From assembly GCA_038250835.1 (NCBI GenBank), contig JBBSBY010000027.1, positions 1-38,700 of the forward strand: a DNA stretch of 38,700 nucleotides, given 5' to 3'. Origin of the DNA: JBBSBY01 sp038250835. Its GTDB lineage: Bacteria > Desulfobacterota > Desulfomonilia > Desulfomonilales > Desulfomonilaceae. The position numbers were made by a program, and so were the translations under genes. Below the pieces are notes generated by a model, which worked only from the letters and a program-made list of their open reading frames with translations, was not told where the DNA came from and made no database searches. Position 1 is the first letter of the stretch, and the number at the start of each line of letters is the position of its first letter. Below are positions 1-6,998 of this stretch, in pieces.

Positions 1-757
1 CCGGTAATCCCGAGCCTTTGAATATGGGGTAGGGTTGGACGCCGATGGCCGGAAAGATGAAGTCGAATTTGATTGCTTCTCCGTTCGGCAAAATCGCTTG
101 ATTCCCTTGAGCTTTTTCGAGATACGAATTGATGACTTGAATATTGCGATTCCGAAAAGACTCCAGGGTCAACCGTTGAACCTTTTCAGGGAAATGATTC
201 ATAACTCCGGACCCGGCCAGAATTTTAATATTTGCCCGGCCGCCGTTTTTCGTTACCAATCGATGCAAATTTCCGGCAAGTTCAATCCCGGCAGGGCCCG
301 CGCCGACAACCAATATATCAGGTGTAGAAGTCTTTATCCTATCAATTATTGCCTTTTGAGCACGCAGTAAATTGACTATTGGTTTAACCGGGTAAACATT
401 CTCAGCTTGAGCAAAATTGTCGTCAGGGATTCCACTTCCGGTGTTGAAGGAGATTGCGTCATATTTCAACTCCCCACCGTCATCGAGCCGCAAGGCGCCG
501 GCTTCAGGGTCGATACCCACTGCCCTGGCATGGACGAAAGTCCCGCCTCTATCCTCAACCATTTTCTTGATGTGGAATCTAACTTCCTGGGGGCTGTAGA
601 TTTGCGACAGCATTCCAGGCCCCATGCCTGAATAATAATGGTGGGTCACCGGACTAACCAGGGTTACGGAATGGCCCTTTGCTATAAATTCATTTACCTT
701 CGTCAAGACAGTCAGATGGGCATGGCCTCCACCAACCAAAACCAATTGCTTTCCCAT
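1..757 (-). CDS. FAD/NAD-dependent oxidoreductase, SelD-linked type (3' part off the window)
   Basis: An open frame runs without a stop from an ATG at 757 to the left edge, giving about 252 residues of an unfinished protein. The N-terminus MGKQLVLVGGGHAHL is a Rossmann FAD-binding motif (GGGHAH), and a second nucleotide-binding motif, VVGAGPAGIELAG, follows near residue 150. That order of FAD then NAD(P) sites is typical of NDH-2/sulfide:quinone-type flavoproteins. The GGGHAH start and the following YYSGMGPGML stretch resemble the oxidoreductase module often fused in front of selenide, water dikinase (SelD). Whether SelD follows here cannot be seen. A GAGG ribosome site lies about 8 bases before the ATG. 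Substrate unknown; a stand-alone NADH dehydrogenase-like enzyme is the alternative. Confidence 0.75.
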   Translation of the reverse strand, partial: MGKQLVLVGGGHAHLTVLTKVNEFIAKGHSVTLVSPVTHHYYSGMGPGMLSQIYSPQEVRFHIKKMVEDRGGTFVHARAVGIDPEAGALRLDDGGELKYDAISFNTGSGIPDDNFAQAENVYPVKPIVNLLRAQKAIIDRIKTSTPDILVVGAGPAGIELAGNLHRLVTKNGGRANIKILAGSGVMNHFPEKVQRLTLESFRNRNIQVINSYLEKAQGNQAILPNGEAIKFDFIFPAIGVQPYPIFKGSGLP

Positions 758-947
758 GTTATCCTCAGTTTAATAATTGCTTTCCAAATTCCGATCTACC
801 GCTTCATCTAAAAAAAATTCATTTACCAGGATAGCAAGGACTGTTGATTAGCGCAACATTTCGCGGCTGAGTTGCGACATAACTCCTGAGATAAAATAGA
901 AATAACTTCGAATGCTTATATCAAAATCTGAAAAAATTGGATTAAGC

Positions 948-976
948 TTGACAAGTGCCAACAATTCTCGTAACAT
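948..976 (+). promoter_or_regulatory. sigma-70 promoter for the M20 hydrolase gene
   Basis: A perfect -35 box TTGACA (948-953) is followed after exactly 17 bases by TAACAT (971-976), four of six matches to the -10 consensus. It sits about 60 bases before the start at 1036 in the spacer between divergent genes. Called by eye only. Confidence 0.65.
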
Positions 977-1035
977 GCGACCGTCGAAACCGTCTATCCT
1001 TGATTTTGCAATAAAGTGATTATTTGGAGCGCATA

Positions 1036-2259
1036 GTGGGATTTCAAGAGGCTGCGAAAAGAATTGACGAACTCACTGACGATTGCGTGAATTTTTTAGC
1101 GAAAATCTGCGCTATCCCGGCCCTCGGACCTGAAAACCAGGGTGCCGGCGAAACTGAAAAATACAATGTGATCAAAGACTTTGTGCTCTCGATGGCGCCC
1201 GATTCGGTAACTGAAGTCGATTGCCCGGATGACAGAGTTCCTGCCGGATCTAGACCAAACTTAATGGTGGTTTTTAACGGAAAAGACACATCTCGAACTC
1301 TGTGGATATTGACTCACGTGGACGTGGTGCCTCCCGGAGAGCTGAAACTCTGGGACGGAGATCCTTTCAAGCCTTACGTAAAAGACGGTTACCTCTACGG
1401 CAGAGGTGTCGAAGATAATGGCCAAGCGCTTGCCGCAAGTATTTTCGCGGTAAAGGCCGTAAAAGAAACAAACGGCTTGGCTCTGAATGTTGGACTGGCG
1501 TTGGTTGCGGATGAGGAATGCGGAAGCGCGTGCGGCCTTGATTACGTGCTTAAAACCAGACCTGATCTCTTCAGACCCGAAGATCTCATATTAGTTCCTG
1601 ACGCCGGCAACGAAGAAGGCGATTCCATAGAAATTGCGGAAAAACACCTTTTTCATGTCATGTTTACCGTAAAAGGACAACAAGCGCACGCCAGTCGTCC
1701 GGACATCGGTAAGAATTCGTTGCGAGCTGCGGCGCATTTAATTATTGAGCTGGATAACGCCCTGCACTCGCATTTTAATCATGAGAACAGCTTTTTTAAT
1801 CCGCCGATAAGCACGTTTGAGCCCACCCGCAAAGACGCCAATGTCCCCAACGTAAACACGATACCAGGCGAAGACATCTTTTATTACGATTGCCGAATCT
1901 TGCCTGAAGTGTCCGTTGATAAAGTTTTTGAGGAGATGAAGCGGGTCGCCGCCAAAGTCGATTCGGACTTCGGAGTTTCGACGGTGGTCGAAGAGTATCT
2001 CAGGAATGATTCACCACATTCGACGGCCTCGGATTCGCCGGTGGTAATCTCATTGGCTCAAGCAATACAGGAAGTTTTAGGAGTTCAAGCGCGACCGGAG
2101 GGAATCGGCGGCCAGACTGTGGCTACCTTCTTCCGCAGAAAAGGCTTGAACGCCGCGGTGTGGGAGAAAACTTTGCATATGGCTCACGCCCCGAACGAAA
2201 GGATTGCTATCACAAACCTTGTCGGGATCACCAAAGTGTTTGCAAAGATGATGGTCTAA
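1036..2259 (+). CDS. M20-family zinc metallohydrolase
   Basis: A 407-residue cytosolic M20 peptidase/deacylase of the ArgE/DapE/CPG2 superfamily. Visible metal and catalytic elements are THVDVVPPGE (His94, Asp96), GRGVEDNGQ (Asp127), ADEECGS (Glu160/Glu161), VPDAG (Asp189) and a C-terminal AHAPNE histidine near residue 385. A dimerisation (lid) domain lies between, around 205-315. I chose the GTG at 1036 because TTTGGAG (1023-1029) sits 6 bases before it; an in-frame TTG at 1024 would lie inside that ribosome site. Such proteins are often labelled succinyl-diaminopimelate desuccinylase, but motifs do not fix the substrate, so a dipeptidase or N-acyl-amino-acid hydrolase is equally possible. 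Transcribed alone or with the TolC-like gene 197 bases downstream. Confidence 0.85.
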   Translation: MGFQEAAKRIDELTDDCVNFLAKICAIPALGPENQGAGETEKYNVIKDFVLSMAPDSVTEVDCPDDRVPAGSRPNLMVVFNGKDTSRTLWILTHVDVVPPGELKLWDGDPFKPYVKDGYLYGRGVEDNGQALAASIFAVKAVKETNGLALNVGLALVADEECGSACGLDYVLKTRPDLFRPEDLILVPDAGNEEGDSIEIAEKHLFHVMFTVKGQQAHASRPDIGKNSLRAAAHLIIELDNALHSHFNHENSFFNPPISTFEPTRKDANVPNVNTIPGEDIFYYDCRILPEVSVDKVFEEMKRVAAKVDSDFGVSTVVEEYLRNDSPHSTASDSPVVISLAQAIQEVLGVQARPEGIGGQTVATFFRRKGLNAAVWEKTLHMAHAPNERIAITNLVGITKVFAKMMV

Positions 2260-2456
2260 TTTTCGCTTACTGCTCAATCGAGCCGCGAGCTAATTATGTT
2301 TGTGTTGGATTAGGTTTGGCTGCCAAGTTTGATTTGGTTTTGGGTAAATGGTTTCAAATATTTCATACTACTATTTGTTTTTACCAATCTTTAACGCCGT
2401 TGACCCAAATCCCCGACGCGTGTCGGTTATGTATAGGTTAAGGAGGACTCGGGGGT

Positions 2457-3836
2457 ATGGATCATAAGCCTCAGTTGGGCGTGCTAATAGCGCTCATAGC
2501 CCTGGCGTTGTCAATATTGCCTCCCGATTCGTTCGCGGGTAATAAAGTGAACGGCAAGAAACCGGCAATCGCGCCTACGAAGCTCACGCTTGCCCAGGCC
2601 GTTTCAATTGCCCTGACAAGGAATTTGAGGCTCGCTGACTCAAGATTGAGTATTGCTGAAAAAGAACATCAACGCAGGGAAGCATATTCTGATTTTTTCC
2701 CGACGGTTGATGTGCAGTATGCAGGCTCCGGATACCGGTATAGACAGGGATCTATCGTTTCAGCGTTGGGCGCCAGCGGCAGACCACAGGTAAATCTTGG
2801 AAATATTAGGCGAGTAAACGCTTACCGTGTCTTTACCATGGCCGCGACCGTGACCCAGCCATTGTTCACTGGTGGTAGGTTGCTCAGCGATTACAAGTTC
2901 GCCAGACTCGGAGTAGATTATTCCTCCATTCAAATGGGCGTGGACCGGCAAGATCTCACATTGGATGTATACGAAGCTTATTACCAGTTGACTCAAGCTC
3001 AGAAGCTGCTTGAAGTCGCCAATGCCTCTATTAGGGCTCTGCAGGCTCTTAGAAATCAAACATCGGAATTTTACAAAGCCGGTGTTGTGCCCAAAGTTGA
3101 TGTTTTGTCAACCGAAGGCCAGTTGGCTCAAGCTTACATTCAGCAGACCCAGGCTCTGACAGATATTGAACGTTACAAGGCCACTCTGAACTATCTACTT
3201 AGGTATCCCCAGGAAACGGATATAGACATCATTCAGGATTTTAACTATCGCCCAAATTCCTACAGATTACCGGATATATACGCAATAGCCGCAGGAAATC
3301 GATTGGAAATTCGACAGGCGAACATTTCCGTTGAACAGGCGTTAGCCCTGGTGAAATCATCCAAAGCCGATATTTTACCAAATGTGTCGGTCCAGACTCA
3401 GGGCAGCCGCATAAACGACGATTGGAACGTATTTGATCCTGAAGCAAATAACGATTGGAGAATAACCGGTATCCTCACCTGGACTTTCGATATGTTCCGC
3501 AAACGAGAGACGGTGAAAGAGCGAACAGCCAGTCAGGCCAGAGCATTTGTAGCGCGAGAACAATTGGTTGAGCAAATCATGGAAGAGGTGAAGTTTTCTT
3601 ATATTGATATGAAGAGATCCGAAGCCGATATTCAAAACAATAAAAAGGCTGTTGAATTCAGACAGGAAAACTTTCGCATCAACCAGGAGCGTTACAAAGA
3701 ACAAGTGGCCACATACATTGAAGTCTTGGACGCTCAACGCCAACTAAGCCTGGCGCAAGGCGATTATGTAATCTCTTTAATAGGATACATGATCAACAGA
3801 GCCATACTGGAAAGACGTCTCGGAATAATTAGATGA
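2457..3836 (+). CDS. TolC-family outer membrane efflux protein
   Basis: A 459-residue outer-membrane factor. An N-terminal signal peptide (hydrophobic core about residues 8-22, ending near DSFAG) is followed by two similar long helical repeats, the arrangement of the TolC/OEP family. The first repeat starts with KLTLAQAVSIALTRN and the second with YRLPDIYAIAAGNR; both contain the long amphipathic helices that form the periplasmic tunnel. TAAGGAGG-like sequence at 2439-2446 precedes the ATG by 10 bases. No inner-membrane pump or membrane-fusion protein is visible nearby, so the exported substrate is unknown. It overlaps the next gene by four bases (ATGA), so the two are translationally coupled. 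Confidence 0.9.
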   Translation: MDHKPQLGVLIALIALALSILPPDSFAGNKVNGKKPAIAPTKLTLAQAVSIALTRNLRLADSRLSIAEKEHQRREAYSDFFPTVDVQYAGSGYRYRQGSIVSALGASGRPQVNLGNIRRVNAYRVFTMAATVTQPLFTGGRLLSDYKFARLGVDYSSIQMGVDRQDLTLDVYEAYYQLTQAQKLLEVANASIRALQALRNQTSEFYKAGVVPKVDVLSTEGQLAQAYIQQTQALTDIERYKATLNYLLRYPQETDIDIIQDFNYRPNSYRLPDIYAIAAGNRLEIRQANISVEQALALVKSSKADILPNVSVQTQGSRINDDWNVFDPEANNDWRITGILTWTFDMFRKRETVKERTASQARAFVAREQLVEQIMEEVKFSYIDMKRSEADIQNNKKAVEFRQENFRINQERYKEQVATYIEVLDAQRQLSLAQGDYVISLIGYMINRAILERRLGIIR

Positions 3837-4312
3837 GAAATCAATGGGCCGGCATGTTAAGGATAATTAAATTCCCAGGTATTCCGATAATGATAATAAT
3901 GCTGTGTATTGCAGCGCCTTCACGTGTAGAAGCCCAGTTTGGAGCGGCTTCGGCAACGCCGTTTTCCGTTTCTTCCGGTCGACCCAGCAGTATAACCATA
4001 AAAAGAAATATTTTAAGGATGAAGCAGGCGCAAATTGAGTCGGAACTGCGAGTGATAAACAACTGCATTAGAGACGCCAGTCAGTTGCAGGTCCTACGCG
4101 ATCCGCAAGGAAACATCAATTTAGTGCCCCAGACCGACAGAGTGAATTGCGCCCGCGTGTTAAGAACTCTCACCCGCCGTTTGCAAGCTCTTGCTCGGGA
4201 GAGTAGTCAGCTCGGAAGGGACGCTCAATTCCAGGCAAATTATCTGCTACGCCGGGCGCAACAGGCGGAATTTGCACGCAGGACGCGGCCGCCGGGACCA
4301 TCCGGGAATTGA
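3833..4312 (+). CDS. small exported helical protein coupled to TolC-like gene
   Basis: A 159-residue protein of no family I recognise. A cleavable signal peptide is clear: basic start, hydrophobic stretch around residues 13-28, and probable cleavage after SRVEA. The mature part is rich in Arg and Gln and mostly helical by composition, with heptad-like sequence around residues 55-150 (QAQIESELRVIN, RRLQALARESSQLG). Two cysteines (in INNCI and VNCAR) could pair in the periplasm. The start overlaps the TolC-like stop as ATGA, suggesting a periplasmic partner of that channel. This role is an inference from position only. Confidence 0.7.
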   Translation: MRNQWAGMLRIIKFPGIPIMIIMLCIAAPSRVEAQFGAASATPFSVSSGRPSSITIKRNILRMKQAQIESELRVINNCIRDASQLQVLRDPQGNINLVPQTDRVNCARVLRTLTRRLQALARESSQLGRDAQFQANYLLRRAQQAEFARRTRPPGPSGN

Positions 4313-4472
4313 TGATCATCCGGCCTTGATTTGCCCTTTGTACTCACGATCTTTACTAGTTCTCAAAAGCTTTCGTGAATTGTTGGCTGGTATTCATGAC
4401 GTTGCTTGTCCAACCGGCGCATGCCCACACACTTTAGCTAAAAATGTAGAATCACAGCGCCCGAGGTACGCA

Positions 4473-4496
4473 AAATCCCCCTGATAACGGGGATTT
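4473..4496. terminator. candidate bidirectional terminator between convergent genes
   Basis: AAATCCCC and GGGGATTT form a perfect 8-bp stem around an 8-base loop. It lies between the + strand TolC operon (ends 4312) and the - strand glyoxalase-like gene (ends 4582), where a terminator serving both directions is expected. There is no strong T tract beyond the three stem T's. Confidence 0.45.
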
Positions 4497-4581
4497 AGAA
4501 GGTTAATGTATGATGACTTCCCCCGGCCCTCGCCAACTCTTGGTAAGGGGCAATAAACCACCTGAGCCTTACCGTTAGATC

Positions 4582-4944
4582 CTAAGCGGCTTTTTCATCC
4601 ATCTCGAACAATCCAAAAAGATTCTTCTGAGGATCAAGGGCAACGGCATACCAGCCCATATCCTTTATGGCAGTCTTGGAAACAACAAATGTTGCTCCGG
4701 CTGATTTTGCTTTCTCAATGGCCGCTTCTATTGATTCCACACACACGTAGAATGTTACAGTTTGTCCAGGGTCTTGTCGCTGCATCATACCGGCTGAAAC
4801 ATTCTGATCCTCGGATTTAATTCCGTAGTATTCCATATCACCCGGCATTTTTTCAAAGTTCCACCCAAACAAGTCACTGTAAAATGTCTTTAGCGGTCCT
4901 ATTTTGTCCGCTGGAATTTCTATGTGGCAAATATAGTTTTCCAT
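4582..4944 (-). CDS. VOC-superfamily (glyoxalase/bleomycin-resistance fold) protein
   Basis: A 120-residue protein with the paired beta-alpha-beta-beta-beta repeats of the vicinal oxygen chelate fold. The first half begins NYICHIEIPADK and contains FYSDLFGWNFEK; the second has VTFYVCVESIEAAIEKAK and ends LDPQKNLFGLFEMDE. These match the small VOC proteins annotated as glyoxalase-like. I take the ATG at 4944 as start because TTGGAG lies 9 bases upstream; the in-frame TTG at 4959 belongs to that ribosome site. Metal-ligand positions are incomplete by eye, so enzymatic activity is uncertain. It lies about 470 bases downstream of the osmC-like gene on the same strand. Confidence 0.8.
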   Translation of the reverse strand: MENYICHIEIPADKIGPLKTFYSDLFGWNFEKMPGDMEYYGIKSEDQNVSAGMMQRQDPGQTVTFYVCVESIEAAIEKAKSAGATFVVSKTAIKDMGWYAVALDPQKNLFGLFEMDEKAA

Positions 4945-5121
4945 GGCTAATTTCTCCAATCAAGCCGAATGCGCAAGCTTCAAAGAAGCTTTTTACAAAG
5001 CCGCAAAGCTGCGCTTTCAGCATTCCGATAGATTGTGCGTTAAGCTCGCTGTGTACAATATAGTCATGGCTCAACAATCGGAAAGACGAGGAGTTTTAGC
5101 CCGAATAGATTAATAAACTCT

Positions 5122-5589
5122 TCACTCGGCAGTCTCAATAACAACATTGTCTTCAATTTTGATACAACCGATGACGCTCTGAGCTGCGGGACATTTGGAT
5201 AAATAAAATTGCATAGCCTCCTTTGCGTCTTCTTCTTTTCCTCTCGGTACAATCAAGTGATAATCGACTTTGATGCGTGAGATTTTGAGCACGCCTTCCA
5301 CATCTTCGATGTCGCCCTGGACGTCCGCCCAAAAGTTTTCCTCGGGTGTTCGTATTTGTTTTGCGGCCAGGACCCCGGCCAGTGTTCCCATCATTCAAGC
5401 TGCTATTGCGGTGATCATATGGTCCAGGGTGGCGGGATGCTCCTCTTTGGGCTCAACTTTGTAGAAATCCTTGATGCCGCCGTGAACGCCATACCTTACT
5501 TCTCCCGGGAAACCTTGAATGATGGCTTTCCTTGTCGGACCTTGTTCTCGCACGATCCTGCTGATTGATCTATGCACCAACTTTCCCAT
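5122..5589 (-). CDS. osmC: OsmC-family peroxide reductase with in-frame UGA (probable selenocysteine)
   Basis: One continuous reading frame of 155 residues if the in-frame TGA at 5397-5395 is read through. The frame is unchanged on both sides. The TGA is residue 65, after DHMITAIAA and before MMGTLAGVLA. This is where OsmC/Ohr proteins carry the peroxidatic cysteine (near residue 60), and the partner cysteine is present at 133 (YLSKCPA, usual near 125). OsmC-family enzymes reduce organic hydroperoxides using this pair. A strong ribosome site, GGAAGGAGG, lies 5 bases before the ATG at 5589, as expected for an expressed gene. A hairpin fitting a bacterial SECIS follows the TGA. Together these favour selenocysteine over a nonsense mutation. 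OsmC-like selenoproteins are known from deltaproteobacteria. Gene-finders would split it in two. Confidence 0.82.
5364..5394 (-). promoter_or_regulatory. candidate bacterial SECIS element
   Basis: Directly after the TGA, the coding strand can form a stem GGCCGG (5380-5375) with CCTGGCC (5370-5365, one G-U pair), closed by a 4-base GGUC loop and extendable by a further U-G pair. Twenty bases separate the TGA from the loop, inside the spacing I recall for bacterial SECIS models (about 16-37), and a G opens the loop as required. Folding energy was not computed. Confidence 0.6.
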
Positions 5590-5708
5590 GACGACCTCCT
5601 TCCCGCTAAAGGTTTAAAGTAAATCAGACACACAGTGACGAAGTGTGGGACAGCAAATGAACCCGCCTCCCTAATATTCCTCCAGCCCGCCGGGATGAAA
5701 TGATTAAT

Positions 5709-5905
5709 TTAATTATTGATTAACTTGCGAGCGATCAGCGAAGCCTCATGCCCGTCGATGCGTTTCACTTCTCCCTTTTTCATTCCATACATACGACGAC
5801 TCACAATATCAAGATGAACTCGTTCCAAATCCTGCTGCGCATGCGTTTCCAAGTATTCAACAAGCCTTTGGCTTTGTTTTTCTTACGTACTGTTTTGAGT
5901 CCCAT
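5709..5905 (-). CDS. possible small gene coupled to egtD, needing a frame change
   Basis: The egtD stop overlaps an ATG as TGATG (5907-5903), the usual sign of translational coupling. That frame reads MGLKTVRKKNKAKGLLN and then, after 34 codons, stops at 5801. A second frame, open from 5882 and ending with TAA at 5711-5709, reads much more like protein: QRLVEYLETHAQQDLERVHL, later GEVKRIDGHEASLIARKLI. A -1 shift at the G-AAA-AAC run near 5885-5880 would join them into a 65-residue, highly charged protein. It could be a decayed gene, a sequencing error in an A run, or programmed frameshifting. I recognise no family. The remaining spacer to the osmC-like gene (5590-5708) shows only the osmC ribosome site. 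Confidence 0.35.
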
Positions 5906-6900
5906 CAATCGGGCACAATTTCCGCAATTGAAAACCAGGCGTAGGCGTCGGTATACCATTCGGCAACTCGCAAGCCGGATTCACGAGCGGTAGCCTCTAT
6001 GCTTTCCGGCCTAAATTTCCGGCATATTTCCGTGCGAATCGTCTCTCCCTCCTCCAGGGAAACAGCGAAATCCATTATCTCAAATTCAGCCGTGAGCGGC
6101 CGTTTTGCCCTGAGATGCATTTCTATACGCTCGCCGCTCTCATTGAAAAAGGCCAAATGATCGAAATCATTTGGATCAAAATTACCACCCAGGCGCTTAT
6201 TCAGCACGAGCAGGATATTTTTGTTAAACTGCGCCGTTACATCTTGTGAATCGTTGTACGCCGCTTCCAGAATCTCAACCGGCTTAACCATGTCAAGGCC
6301 GACAAAGAAGCGATCTCCAGGTTCGAGATTGCCTGCGAGAGTCTGCAGGAACTCTCTTGTGTCGTCTTCATCAAAATTGCCCATAGTGCTGCCGAACAGG
6401 AAAATAAGTCGAGGCCCGTGGCGAGGAATTCTGTCGAGATCTCTGGTGAAGTCGGCCACCAGGGGCACGATCTTTAGCTCTCGGTAGAGATGCGCCAGTT
6501 CATTGGCCGAGGCCACAACGGCCGATTCGCTGACATCCACAGGCACATAGTGAACTGTAGCGCGATCTGAAGGACTCATGGCATCCAATAACATCCGAAT
6601 TTTCCAGTTGGCGCCGGAACCCAACTCCACCAAGTCGCCGTGTCGAAAATTACGAGTTAACGTGCCGGCAAAGCGCTTCAGCAATTCCATTTCCATTCGA
6701 GTCAAATAGTATTCCGGTAAACGGCAAATCTGTTCGAATAACTGTGAACCTCGAGCGTCATAAAAATATTTGCTGGGAATGTATTTTTCATTTGCGGTGA
6801 GACCTTTCACAACATCCTCGGCCACATTTGCGTTTCCAGGCTGCTTAAAGTAATTTCGGAGCTTTATTCCGTTTTGTTGAGCCGCTGTTCCAATATACAT
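5905..6900 (-). CDS. egtD: L-histidine N-alpha-methyltransferase EgtD/EanA-type
   Basis: A 331-residue SAM-dependent enzyme that should convert histidine to N-alpha-trimethylhistidine (hercynine), the first step of ergothioneine synthesis. The SAM-binding VELGSGA lies at 91-97. Histidine-binding residues known from mycobacterial EgtD have counterparts at constant offsets: Tyr47, Tyr64, Asn175 (GSTMGNF), Tyr215, Met261 and Glu291. The residue equivalent to Ser284 of the mycobacterial protein appears to be Cys293. Length fits the family (about 320). Ribosome site GAGG lies 7 bases before the ATG. It follows the metallopterin/cysteine desulfurase fusion by 98 bases on the same strand, so the two form a two-step pathway operon. 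No egtA, egtB, egtC or egtE is present nearby. Confidence 0.92.
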   Translation of the reverse strand: MYIGTAAQQNGIKLRNYFKQPGNANVAEDVVKGLTANEKYIPSKYFYDARGSQLFEQICRLPEYYLTRMEMELLKRFAGTLTRNFRHGDLVELGSGANWKIRMLLDAMSPSDRATVHYVPVDVSESAVVASANELAHLYRELKIVPLVADFTRDLDRIPRHGPRLIFLFGSTMGNFDEDDTREFLQTLAGNLEPGDRFFVGLDMVKPVEILEAAYNDSQDVTAQFNKNILLVLNKRLGGNFDPNDFDHLAFFNESGERIEMHLRAKRPLTAEFEIMDFAVSLEEGETIRTEICRKFRPESIEATARESGLRVAEWYTDAYAWFSIAEIVPD

Positions 6901-6998
6901 GTATGTTCCTCTGGCTAAAATAATGAGTTATCATTTAAGATTCAAGCGTTGCGTCGAAGATTATTAATTATTAAGATGTCTGAAAGATTCCTTTTGTT

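Noticed and set aside
5395..5397. In-frame TGA read as a nonsense mutation of the osmC-like gene
   Set aside because: The stop falls exactly on the catalytic cysteine position, the frame is intact on both sides, the ribosome site is strong and a SECIS-like hairpin follows; selenocysteine explains all four.
5862..5882. AAGCC-TTT-GGCTT hairpin followed by T's as a + strand terminator
   Set aside because: No + strand gene ends nearby, the stem is only 5 bp without a bulge, and the region is better read as part of the - strand small ORF.
5748..5993. 81-codon + strand ORF opposite the egtD end
   Set aside because: No ribosome site, odd composition (poly-Arg), and it overlaps the clearly coding end of egtD on the other strand.
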